64,000 nt of DNA, taken from positions 682,001 through 746,000 of the forward strand of contig JADJAD010000004.1 of NCBI GenBank assembly GCA_016704465.1, written 5' to 3'. The DNA comes from Gemmatimonadota bacterium. Its GTDB lineage: Bacteria; Gemmatimonadota; Gemmatimonadetes; Gemmatimonadales; Gemmatimonadaceae. The notes beneath the pieces were generated by a model. The model saw only the letters and a list, made by a program, of their open reading frames with translations. It was not told the origin of the DNA and did no database searches. Shown piece by piece: positions 37,323 to 44,801 of this stretch (positions within the stretch are counted from its first letter, which is position 1; the number at the start of each line of letters is the position of its first letter). A program made the position numbers and the translations under genes.

Positions 37323-38489
37323 GTGAATCAGGCCTGGTGCACCATGCTCCTGCTCGGCGCGATGTCCAGCGCATCGTGCGTCGAAACTCCGTCGAGTGCG
37401 GCGATGGAGCGGCGGCGACTTGTCCCGGACCTTCGAATCGGCGCCGAGGATCGTGGGGCCGCGTACCAGTTTACCGAGATCCGACAGGTAGTCGCGTCGG
37501 ACTCGCTGGTGTTCGTCCTCTCCGCTGAGGTGTCCGATATCAGGGTCTTTGATCGCCGTGGCCAACTCGTACGGACCATCGGACGGCGCGGCGGGGGACC
37601 TGGCGAGTTCGGCGAGGTATCGGCGATCGGGCTCCACGGCGACACGCTATGGACCATCGACAACGGATTGCGTCGGATCTCGTACTTCGCGACAACAGGA
37701 GCGCTCCTGTCCGCGTCACGGCTCCCCGCCCTGTCTGCCGATCTCGGGCGCGCCGACCAGCGCTACTTCGCCTACCCGATGGCGGTGCTGCGTGACGGCT
37801 CGTTGCTTGGCTTTGGTGGAACGTCTGCCCAGGCGATCGCGACGGGGCAGGTCACCGCTACTCCTCTGCTCCACCTCGCCAACGCTGCCGCACCGTCGGA
37901 CACGATCGGATGGGTGCCGATCGTCAATGAACAGATGACCCTGCGCTGGCGCGGTGGAATGATTTATCGGATACAGCCGTTCTCCGATGCGCCGCTGACC
38001 GCCTCTGCACCCGGAGCCGGCATGTTGTTCATCGCCCAACGATTCGCCCACAACGGGGTGGGGGCTCCGGCCGTGCGCATCATCGCGCTGCGCGTGAATG
38101 GCGACACGGCCTGGACGCGGCAACTGCCGTACGTGCCGCGCCGACTGGATGCGCACCTCGTGGACAGCGTTCGTTCGAGTCTCGTGCGTGCGATGTCACA
38201 GCGCATTGGCGCCGCCGACGTCGAACGGGCACTCTTCGTCCCCGAGTTTGCCACGCCCATCAGCGCGATCCTGGCAGGTGAGGATGGCACGCTCTGGATC
38301 GCATGGGAGGGCACTGGCGATGCCACCCGATTCACGGTGCTCGGCGCGGACGGCGTTCCGGTTGCCGAAGTCACGGCGCCGGCCGAGACGCGGCTTCGCT
38401 CTGTCGGCCACGGAATCGCCTGGGGTGAGGCCCTCGACGAGAACGATGTACCGAGCCTCGTGCGCTTTCAGGTCATCGCAGGCCAGTAG
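37323..38489 (+). CDS. Six-bladed beta-propeller lipoprotein
   Basis: About 388 residues from GTG 37323; the start is uncertain (ATG 37344 also possible). The leader 'TMLLLGAMSSASC' ends in a lipobox, although the n-region lacks basic residues, so the true start may lie further upstream. The body has the '6-bladed' propeller signatures 'IRVFDRRGQLVRTIGRRGGG', 'PGEF' and 'LWTIDNGLRRI' common in Bacteroidota and Gemmatimonadota surface proteins. No enzymatic residues are visible. It is probably a periplasmic or surface binding protein, monocistronic. Confidence 0.72.
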   Translation: MNQAWCTMLLLGAMSSASCVETPSSAAMERRRLVPDLRIGAEDRGAAYQFTEIRQVVASDSLVFVLSAEVSDIRVFDRRGQLVRTIGRRGGGPGEFGEVSAIGLHGDTLWTIDNGLRRISYFATTGALLSASRLPALSADLGRADQRYFAYPMAVLRDGSLLGFGGTSAQAIATGQVTATPLLHLANAAAPSDTIGWVPIVNEQMTLRWRGGMIYRIQPFSDAPLTASAPGAGMLFIAQRFAHNGVGAPAVRIIALRVNGDTAWTRQLPYVPRRLDAHLVDSVRSSLVRAMSQRIGAADVERALFVPEFATPISAILAGEDGTLWIAWEGTGDATRFTVLGADGVPVAEVTAPAETRLRSVGHGIAWGEALDENDVPSLVRFQVIAGQ

Positions 38490-38826
38490 GATCGCGCGAC
38501 GTCGGACCTCGGCCCGCTGGCGAAATTGCGTGAGACACCAGCTTCGCGGTGTGGGTCTGTACGACTCGCGATGTGGCGTTCAATCGCGGCGCCCTTGGTC
38601 TTGACGATTCCGAGTCGGCTCTCGCGTTGGTGGAGATCCATCTCTCTCGTGCGCCTGCGGCTGTCCCCGCGGCCGACGTGATGTTTCCTGCGGCGCGACC
38701 GCCGCAATTGCTGCACGACCAACGACTAGCACCTGGCAATCGAGCTGTATGTCCCCTAGGGCAACAAACGACTGGGGTTCGCGAGCCGGCCTTCCGCGTC
38801 GCTCGACCAACGAGAAAGGGAAAGAA
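38490..38826 (+). other. Intergenic region before the broken lipoprotein
   Basis: 337 bases without a gene I can support. One open frame (38549-38830) has no family features. It ends with a good ribosome binding site (AAAGGGAAAGAA) for the ATG at 38827. Confidence 0.4.
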
Positions 38827-39387
38827 ATGATCGATCGTTACCGCACCGCCTCGTAGTTCGCGACGCTCGCCAGCCTGACCTTGATCGCCGCCTGTGAGCG
38901 TGCCGAGCAGCAGCCCGCGGCGGAGGTTGTGTCCGCCCCTCTCGAGCATGCTGCCGAAGCGCCAGCTACCGACTCGGCCAGGCAGGCGTCGCCTGACGAG
39001 CACTCGGGTGATGAGGAAGGAGATGAGGGAGCGGAGGAGTCACGAACCCAGCTGCAGCTCAACGACCGGTATGACGTCGTGCGTCGCGGCGCCAGACTCG
39101 TCCTGGCGTATGACTCGGTCGCCGAAGCCTTCGTCGGAACGGTCGAGAACACAACGACTCGGGTGCTCTCGCGGGTGCGGGTGAAAGTGCACCTCTCGAA
39201 CGGCCAGGAGCTGGGGCCAACGCCGGCGGGGCGGCTCGCGCCGGGTGAGCGCCGCGAAATCAGGCTCGCCGCAGCGTCGCGCAACTTCGACGGATGGACC
39301 GCCCACGCGGAGGTCCGCGAGGGGGAGCATGGTGGCAACGAGGAATCGCGGCCTCGCCCCACTAACCAGGGGACACCCCACAAGTAG
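38827..39387 (+). pseudogene. FxLYD-type lipoprotein with an in-frame amber codon in the signal peptide
   Basis: ATG 38827 follows a clear ribosome binding site and reads MIDRYRTAS, then TAG (38854-38856), then FATLASLTLIAAC, a lipobox. Everything after it is open to 39387. Reading through gives a 186-residue lipoprotein: an acidic linker, then an FxLYD-like beta domain ('FVGTVENTTTRVLSRVRVKV', 'LGPTPAGRLAPGERREI'). The stop splits the signal peptide, so export from a downstream start (TTG 38881) would fail. A TGG to TAG change or a consensus error would explain it. Function of the FxLYD domain: unknown, cell-envelope. Confidence 0.7.
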
Positions 39388-39401
39388 CCGACGGCCCCCT
39401 G

Positions 39402-39420
39402 GCCGGCACAGAACGCCGGC
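39402..39420. terminator. Small hairpin between convergent genes
   Basis: GCCGGC (39402-39407) and GCCGGC (39415-39420) form a 6-bp stem with a 7-base loop between the broken lipoprotein and the end of the DUF2249 operon. Weak. Confidence 0.3.
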
Positions 39421-39505
39421 GCACCGGCGACTACCTGTGAGATGACCCCACCTCACTGCGCCCAACCATGGTGTTGCAGTCGATTCGCGGGCGCGACGCA
39501 TGCGT

Positions 39506-39739
39506 TCAGTGCTTGCGGACTCGCACGCGCCACAACTCCGGGCCATTCTCGAGATAGTCGAAGCTGAACGACGCCTCGCCTCGGGTCGCACGCAGGGTGT
39601 AGTACATGCACTTGGGGTCGTGATCGACGGTCAGCTCAAGCACGTCGCTGGTCGCCAGCCCGTCGTAGGCACCCATGATGCGCTCAAAACGGTCCTTCGG
39701 CTCGACCGGCCTGATGTCGAGCGAGCGAGTGGTACTCAT
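39506..39739 (-). CDS. DUF2249-domain protein (last gene of the eight-gene operon)
   Basis: The 77-residue product is a single DUF2249 domain: 'SLDIRPVEPKDRFERIMGAY', 'LELTVDHDPKCMYYTL', 'FSFDYLENGPELWRVRVRK'. This small TusA-like alpha/beta fold has no assigned biochemical role but often occurs near hemerythrins and nitrogen-oxide genes. Its ATG overlaps the upstream stop (ATGA), so translation is coupled. It is one of four DUF2249 domains in this operon. Confidence 0.88.
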   Translation of the reverse strand: MSTTRSLDIRPVEPKDRFERIMGAYDGLATSDVLELTVDHDPKCMYYTLRATRGEASFSFDYLENGPELWRVRVRKH

Positions 39740-40482
39740 GCCGCGTCTCCAGACGTTACAGGTTGTTCGAGGGTCACCAGCGTGTTGTCCGAGGCGTGAC
39801 TGCCGCACCCGAAGCCACGTGGCCGACCAAGCCAGCGGTCCCAGAGTACGTGATAGCTGGGCGAGCTCGGCGCGAGGATCACCGTGCCGGCATAGCCAGC
39901 GAGGGCAAGGCGTGCCATCAACTCGCCAATGCCGCGGCCCTCATGCAACGTGCTCTCGGGACCACCACCGGCCACACGTACCTGGCAGAGCGCATCGCCA
40001 CATGCGTCGAGCAGGGCCGCGGCCTGGGCGCCGAGTTTCGCTTCTGCGGGTGCCGCGTCCCAGGCCACCGCGCAGCCCGCGCGCGAAATATCCTGCGCGT
40101 CGCGAACGGCATCAGCTCCGCGCACGACCACTGCCACCGCGACCTCGACCGCCCGGAGGCGCTCCGCCCGCGCCAGCCGTGCAGCGAGCGTACCGGGCAC
40201 GTCCACGAGGGTTGGGGCCCCCAAGATGCCTGAGAGTGTGCCCACCGCTGCTTCGTCCTCCTTGCCGAGATCGCGGTAAGCGCTGATGGCCACGTGTGAC
40301 GCCGAGATCGTGTCCACCACCGCCGCGAGCGCACGCGCCTCCGATGTCAGGGCAGCGGTGACACCGTGCCCGTCGCCGGCACACAACTCGAGCACCGTGA
40401 GGCCGTGACGCGTTGCGCCCGCGATCAAGTCCTCCAGCGACGCACGCGGCGCCACCACCGACGACAAGCCGGTGCGCATCAC
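39736..40482 (-). CDS. Predicted TIM-barrel protein (xylose-isomerase/AP-endonuclease-2-like)
   Basis: The 248-residue product alternates strands and helices in the manner of sugar-phosphate isomerase/epimerase barrels ('GLTVLELCAGDGHGV', 'SHVAISAYRDLG', 'AGCAVAWDAAPAE', 'LCQVRVAGGGPES', 'YAGTVILAPSSPSYHVLW'). The metal ligands of the isomerases are not obvious, so it may be a degenerate or different-activity member. It is flanked by DUF2249 genes and overlaps both by 4 bases. The role in the operon is unknown. Confidence 0.55.
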   Translation of the reverse strand: MMRTGLSSVVAPRASLEDLIAGATRHGLTVLELCAGDGHGVTAALTSEARALAAVVDTISASHVAISAYRDLGKEDEAAVGTLSGILGAPTLVDVPGTLAARLARAERLRAVEVAVAVVVRGADAVRDAQDISRAGCAVAWDAAPAEAKLGAQAAALLDACGDALCQVRVAGGGPESTLHEGRGIGELMARLALAGYAGTVILAPSSPSYHVLWDRWLGRPRGFGCGSHASDNTLVTLEQPVTSGDAA

Positions 40483-40715
40483 GCCGCGCTCTTCCCGATC
40501 GCGACACGCCAGACTGCGGGACCCTGCTCGAGATACTCCCAGGTGAACTCTCCGGCGTGCTCGGCCTCGAACTGGTAGCGGAGCGGCATGGGGTCGTGAT
40601 CGTTCAACAGCACGAACGACTCGCCCTGTGCCAACGCGGCGAAGGTCTGGAAGATGGTGGGGTGCTTCTCGCGAGGCGGAATCACCCGGACATCGAGGGT
40701 ACGTACATTAGACAT
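40479..40715 (-). CDS. DUF2249-domain protein
   Basis: The 78-residue product is a single DUF2249 domain ('TLDVRVIPPREKHPTIFQTF', 'FVLLNDHDPMPLRYQF', 'FTWEYLEQGPAVWRVAIGK'). It is clearly paralogous to the protein at 39506-39739. The conserved 'NDHDP' segment is present. It overlaps the upstream two-domain gene by 8 bases and the TIM-barrel gene by 4. Confidence 0.9.
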   Translation of the reverse strand: MSNVRTLDVRVIPPREKHPTIFQTFAALAQGESFVLLNDHDPMPLRYQFEAEHAGEFTWEYLEQGPAVWRVAIGKSAA

Positions 40716-41247
40716 GATCGTGTCCTTCCTGGTTTAGTGAAGTGGTGACGGCGGCGTCTGCTGCGCGCCGAATGACGACATGTACGCGATCCGGTGCGAT
40801 CTCGCGGATCTCGTACGTGAAGCCCCGCTCCGTGAGCCTGGGGAGCAGGAACTGCGGCACCCGCACGTTGACTTGGACGAGCGTGCCGTGTTGTGGCAGC
40901 GACTCGAGCGCCGCCAGGGTGTGAGCCAGCGGTTCTGGTGGATCCATGTCACGCACGTCGAGCACCACGACGTCGGCGTAGAACCAGACGCGCCAGTCGT
41001 CAGCGGCAAGCTCCTCGGTGTGATGCAGGAATCCCTGCTTGCCCAGCACGCGGTAGAGCGGTGCCGGCTCGAAGATCGCCCGCACCACGAGGGTGCCGCC
41101 GTCCGGCAACTCGGCGCGCGCCGCCATGATGCGCTGGAACGGCTCGCGTCCCGCCCGAAGGTCTTCGCGCACATCAGCTTCGACGATGAGCGCCGGGTCT
41201 ACCACCTGCAGCGCGAGGGGAAACGAATCCACCAGCGGGCTTACCAT
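40708..41247 (-). CDS. Tandem two-domain DUF2249 protein
   Basis: From ATG 41247 (GGAGG upstream) the product is 179 residues and carries two DUF2249-like domains: 'PALIVEADVREDLRAGREPF ... DDWRVWFYA' and 'VVVLDVRDMDPPEPLAHTLA ... RVHVVIRRA'. The first half has a methyltransferase-like 'GTLVVRAIFEPAPLYRVLGK' loop. With the two single-domain neighbours this operon has four copies. It overlaps the upstream DUF59 gene by 7 bases. Confidence 0.82.
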   Translation of the reverse strand: MVSPLVDSFPLALQVVDPALIVEADVREDLRAGREPFQRIMAARAELPDGGTLVVRAIFEPAPLYRVLGKQGFLHHTEELAADDWRVWFYADVVVLDVRDMDPPEPLAHTLAALESLPQHGTLVQVNVRVPQFLLPRLTERGFTYEIREIAPDRVHVVIRRAADAAVTTSLNQEGHDHV

Positions 41248-41537
41248 GCGTCCTCCGTGATCATGCCGGGATGCCAGGACGGATCCCAGACGAGGTTGGT
41301 CTCGACGTCGCTGACGCCGGGGACGAGCGAGAGCGCGCGCACGATCCCGTTCGTGATGTGCTCCTGCATCGGGCACCCGCGCGTCGTGAGCGTAAACGTC
41401 ACCTTGGCGATGTCCTCGTGCATCTCGACGTCGTACACGAGCCCTATGGTGACGATGTCGAGTCCGATTTCCGGATCGATCACCGTGCGGAGCGCATCAC
41501 GCAGCAGCGCCTCCGACGGCGGCGGCGTTGTACTCAA
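41241..41537 (-). CDS. DUF59/MIP18-family protein (SufT/PaaD-like)
   Basis: The 98-residue product starts at TTG 41537, whose TTGA overlaps the upstream stop, with GGAGGAG just ahead. It is a complete MIP18 domain: 'LRTVIDPEIGLDIVTIGLVYD' and 'TLTTRGCPMQEHITNGIVRAL' with the conserved Cys. SufT and PaaD homologues act in Fe-S cluster insertion or maturation of metalloproteins. Being in one operon with an Mrp ATPase supports an Fe-S assembly role here. Confidence 0.9.
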   Translation of the reverse strand: MSTTPPPSEALLRDALRTVIDPEIGLDIVTIGLVYDVEMHEDIAKVTFTLTTRGCPMQEHITNGIVRALSLVPGVSDVETNLVWDPSWHPGMITEDAW

Positions 41538-42763
41538 GGTCTCCTCCGTGCAATGGCTGTCATCTGAACCGCCTCGACCAGGACGCCCAGCGCGAACACG
41601 GCCGCGCCGACCCGGACGCCGGCAAGCGAACCTGCGCCAACCGATGCCGCGAGGACCACGGCACCCAGGGTGAGGGATGCTACGGCCACCGTCGCGATGC
41701 GAGGCGAGTACAGGTCACCCACGCGCGGCAGCGTCCGCGTGCCGGCCAGCGGACCGAAGTGACGGTTCCACACCAGGAACGGAACGATCTTGTAGTAGTG
41801 CGCGGCCACGAACAGCGTGCAGGCCATCAGCGCCACCATCACGTAGGCCACGCGCACGTGGAGCGACGCCACGCCTGACACAGCCAGGGCGCCGAGCGGG
41901 ATCGCGACCGCCAGCAGTCCGAGCGCCATGGCCGCGAGCCGGAGTCCGGGGTCGAGGGCCGGTCGGTGGCGTCGGCGATAGAACTCCCGCGCCTGCATCA
42001 AGTACGCGACCAGGCCGGCGGCCAGGCAGAGCGCCGGCACCTCGCGCCCGATGATCGGCAGGTGGTGAAAGACCACCAGCATTCCGGCGCCCGTGGCGAG
42101 CAGCGCCACGGCGTAGCTGGCGAAGTGGGTGCGTCCGCCGTGGCTCAACAGGAACATCGGAAGCAGCCGGTGCGACACCCCAATGATCACGAGCAGGACC
42201 CACCCGAACAGTGCGACATGGAGATGCGTGCCAAGTGCCAGCTGACGTACGCCACCCATGAACCCGGTGCGCAGGTTTACGCCGAGCGCGGTCCCAAGGA
42301 CGAACGTGACCCCGAGGAAGACCAAGGCGGCACAAATGGCCCACCAGGTGAGGTCCCGACGCTCGGCCCGTCGTAGCGTGATGCCGAGATTCACCAGGAA
42401 GATCAGAATCGCCACGCCCAGCGTCGTGGCGCCGACCATGAGCAGGATGTTGTGTGCCCGGTACATGCCGGTCACCAGCAGGACGACACCGGACACGTAC
42501 AAGGCGAAGGTCACGTGGGCTGCCCGCTCAGAGGCGATCGACTCCCCGAGTGCGACCGGCAGGAACTGGTACAGCGCTCCCATGATCGAGGTGGTGAGCC
42601 ACCCCAACGTGAAGAGATGAGTGATGCCGACCACCACGGGAGCCGGATACGCCCCCGTCGCCAGTGCAGGCGCGACCCGATAGACGCCGAACGCTCCCGC
42701 GAGCAGGAACACGAGCGCCGCGATGAAGTGCTCGCCGGGCAGGCGGAGCGGCGGGGCGTTCAC
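41534..42763 (-). CDS. His-rich polytopic membrane protein (heme-copper oxidase I/NnrS-like)
   Basis: From GTG 42763 (GTGA overlap with mrp) the product is 409 residues with about twelve predicted helices. Conserved-looking histidines lie at the membrane faces: 'GITHLFTLGW', 'GTHLHVALFGW', 'GVSHRLLPMF', 'VVFHHLP' and 'AAHYYKIVPFLVW'. The spacing recalls heme-binding helices of heme-copper oxidase subunit I and the NO-response protein NnrS, but I cannot assign it to either with certainty. In this operon it may bind heme or copper and handle NO or electrons. Confidence 0.6.
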   Translation of the reverse strand: MNAPPLRLPGEHFIAALVFLLAGAFGVYRVAPALATGAYPAPVVVGITHLFTLGWLTTSIMGALYQFLPVALGESIASERAAHVTFALYVSGVVLLVTGMYRAHNILLMVGATTLGVAILIFLVNLGITLRRAERRDLTWWAICAALVFLGVTFVLGTALGVNLRTGFMGGVRQLALGTHLHVALFGWVLLVIIGVSHRLLPMFLLSHGGRTHFASYAVALLATGAGMLVVFHHLPIIGREVPALCLAAGLVAYLMQAREFYRRRHRPALDPGLRLAAMALGLLAVAIPLGALAVSGVASLHVRVAYVMVALMACTLFVAAHYYKIVPFLVWNRHFGPLAGTRTLPRVGDLYSPRIATVAVASLTLGAVVLAASVGAGSLAGVRVGAAVFALGVLVEAVQMTAIARRRP

Positions 42764-43833
42764 GCAGCGCCTTCCGTCCGTACTGCGTCGAGTTGCAGCG
42801 CGCGACGAACCTGGTCGGCAATCGAGCGCATCACGATCGCAACCTCCGACTCTGGCACAGCGACCATGGCGGGGGCACCTCGATCGGCGTCGCCCACCAT
42901 GCCGTCCTCGAAGGGCAGTTGGCCGAGCAGGGGGACGCCGGCGTCGTTCGCCAGCGTCGCGCCGCCACCGCTCCCGAATGGGTGCCACTGGTGACCATGC
43001 GGGCCGGTGGCGTAGCTCATGTTCTCCACCACGCCCAGGACGGGCACGCGGAGCGTCGTGAACATCGCGACCGCCTTCGCCGCCTCGAGCGAGGCGAGGC
43101 GCTGCGGCGTGGTCACCACGATCGCGCCGTCGACGACCACGGACTGCGCCAGGGAGAGCGGCACGTCGCCGGTTCCCGGCGGCAGGTCGACCACCAGCAC
43201 GTCGACGTCGGGCCAGACCACGCCACGCGAGAACTGGGTCACGGCCTTGCCGACCATCGGGCCGCGCCACACTGCGGGCGATTTCTCGCCGAGGAAGAAC
43301 CCGAACGACACGACCGACAGGCCGTAGGCCTCGAGCGGCAGAATCTGCTTGTGGTCGTTCATCCGGGCACGCTTGGCGCCGTCCTCGAGACCCAGCAGGA
43401 CCGGCACCGATGGCCCGTAGATGTCGGCGTCGAGCACGCCGACGCGCAGGCCCGTCAGCTGCAGGGCAAGCGCCAGGTTCACGGCCACCGTGCTCTTGCC
43501 GACGCCCCCCTTGCCTGCGCCCACGGCGATGATCCGACGCGCCCCGGCCAGTCGCGCCTGTCCACTCCACGGATCGCGCTCCGCCGGCTTTCGTTCAGGT
43601 GTCAGCAGCTGCACCTCGCTCCGGATTGCGCCCGCACGCTCGAGACGTGCGCGCACGGCCTCCCGGAGCAGGGCCGGCACCTCCTCGCGTTCGGTGGAGA
43701 CGGTGAGGGACACATGGACGCGGTCGTTGCGCACCGCAACCGATCGGACCATGCCCAATGACACGATGTCGCGCCGAAGGCCGGGGTACGAAACTTCGCG
43801 GAGCGCCGCACGGACGTCGGCCTCGGTGATCAT
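42760..43833 (-). CDS. mrp: Mrp/NBP35-family ATPase lacking the CxxC motif
   Basis: The 357-residue product has an N-terminal MIP18-like domain (about 1-80) and a P-loop ATPase with the deviant Walker A 'GKGGVGKST', 'LDADIYGPS' and 'DLPPGTGDVPLSL'. Mrp/ApbC proteins carry and transfer 4Fe-4S clusters using a C-terminal CxxC after 'VENMS'. Here that place (after Met272) reads 'YATGPHGHQWHPFGSGGG': both cysteines are gone and three histidines appear. It may still be an ATPase but cannot bind a cluster in the usual way. It is coupled to the regulator upstream by ATGA. Confidence 0.9.
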   Translation of the reverse strand: MITEADVRAALREVSYPGLRRDIVSLGMVRSVAVRNDRVHVSLTVSTEREEVPALLREAVRARLERAGAIRSEVQLLTPERKPAERDPWSGQARLAGARRIIAVGAGKGGVGKSTVAVNLALALQLTGLRVGVLDADIYGPSVPVLLGLEDGAKRARMNDHKQILPLEAYGLSVVSFGFFLGEKSPAVWRGPMVGKAVTQFSRGVVWPDVDVLVVDLPPGTGDVPLSLAQSVVVDGAIVVTTPQRLASLEAAKAVAMFTTLRVPVLGVVENMSYATGPHGHQWHPFGSGGGATLANDAGVPLLGQLPFEDGMVGDADRGAPAMVAVPESEVAIVMRSIADQVRRALQLDAVRTEGAA

Positions 43834-44462
43834 GATGCACCCGCCAGCTTGTACGAGCAGCCGGCATCGCCATCGGGGATGTATCCGTCCCGTGTGGGGC
43901 GTGTCCCGAGCAGTTCGGTGAGGAGACCGACCTCGGCTCGACAGGGAATGTCGGTGGCGTCGACCAGATCGCGCATGGGACAGTGGCAGAGCCGAAGGTG
44001 CGGTGCAGCGGCGGGGCCCTCGAGAACCGGCATGAAGCCCATCTCCTCCATGATGCGCGCGACCTCACGCAGGCGCTTCTTCCCGGTGAGGTGCGCGACT
44101 CGAGCCATGGCCACTTCGCGGCGTCCTGCGATGTAGGCGTCGAAGAAGTCGCGGAGCAGCTCCTGCCGACCAGTCTCGACGAGGTAGCGTCCCAGCTCGT
44201 GCAGGATCTCCCCCTCGCGACGCGGGAAGAGTGCTTCCGCCTCGGGCGTGAGCACGTACGCGATTTCCGGGCGTCCGGGACCACGCTGCACCGTGCCATC
44301 GCGCTGGATCAGCTTGCGCGTCGTCAGCGTGCGCAGGTGCTCGCGGACCGTCTCGACGTTGAGCGCGAGCTCCTCGGCGAGGTCCGGTACGGTGAGTCGA
44401 CCGCGGTGCTTGAGTGCATCGCACAGCGCGCGGTGGCTCGGCGTCAGCGGATCATGCGACAT
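43830..44462 (-). CDS. HTH regulator with four cysteines, probable Fe-S or NO sensor
   Basis: The 210-residue product starts at ATG 44462 (GGAG seven bases before; ATG 44474 possible). An N-terminal winged helix (about 10-75, 'LTVPDLAEELALNVETVREHLRTL', wing 'GPGRPEIAYVLT') is followed by a helical linker and a C-terminal domain with Cys159-x-Cys161-x12-Cys174-x27-Cys202. This recalls SufR and related ArsR/DeoR-type regulators that bind an Fe-S cluster. It heads the eight-gene operon and probably binds the 25-bp dyad 99 bases upstream and its copy at 62940. Ligand and sign of control are inferred. Confidence 0.8.
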   Translation of the reverse strand: MSHDPLTPSHRALCDALKHRGRLTVPDLAEELALNVETVREHLRTLTTRKLIQRDGTVQRGPGRPEIAYVLTPEAEALFPRREGEILHELGRYLVETGRQELLRDFFDAYIAGRREVAMARVAHLTGKKRLREVARIMEEMGFMPVLEGPAAAPHLRLCHCPMRDLVDATDIPCRAEVGLLTELLGTRPTRDGYIPDGDAGCSYKLAGAS

Positions 44463-44560
44463 CGAGAGCTCCATTCGGAGGTGCAGCAGCGACCCTGCCC
44501 CGATTCGCGGTCGTTCGACCGATGCCGGGAATGGCATGGAGTCTGCCGGATGGAGTGCAC

Positions 44561-44585
44561 ATAGTCAAGGCCTATTCCTTGACAA
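44561..44585 (-). promoter_or_regulatory. 25-bp dyad operator overlapping the promoter of the eight-gene operon
   Basis: GTCAAGG (44564-44570) and CCTTGAC (44577-44583) are perfect inverted arms around CCTATT. On the minus strand the element overlaps TTGTCA (44585-44580) and TATGTG (44563-44558), 16 bases apart, a plausible promoter. A near copy (20 of 25 positions identical in the best orientation) lies at 62940-62964. The gap 44463-44801 otherwise holds no gene. Confidence 0.65.
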
Positions 44586-44801
44586 TTCACCATGCCGTGC
44601 ATGCGGTACGATCGCGGGAGCGGATCGATGCTGTCACACTCTCTTGATCGTTCGCCCTCGTCGAGGCGAACGATCCGCAGCCGTCTGGGCAACCTCGGGC
44701 CGCCTCACGAGTCGCGGATCGCGTTCGGCCGACTCGGGGTGCCAGCACGCCGGTCACTCGTCGTGTGAGGGCGCGTCGCGCGGCCCCTCGACGCGCCGCC
44801 A

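Noticed and set aside
41534..43570. Single 678-residue protein combining Mrp region and membrane protein
   Set aside because: The first part is the wrong frame of mrp; the membrane protein starts at GTG 42763 with a GTGA overlap.
44561..44585. Reading the dyad as an FNR site
   Set aside because: Half sites TCAAG and CTTGA are oriented and spaced differently from the FNR/CRP consensus.
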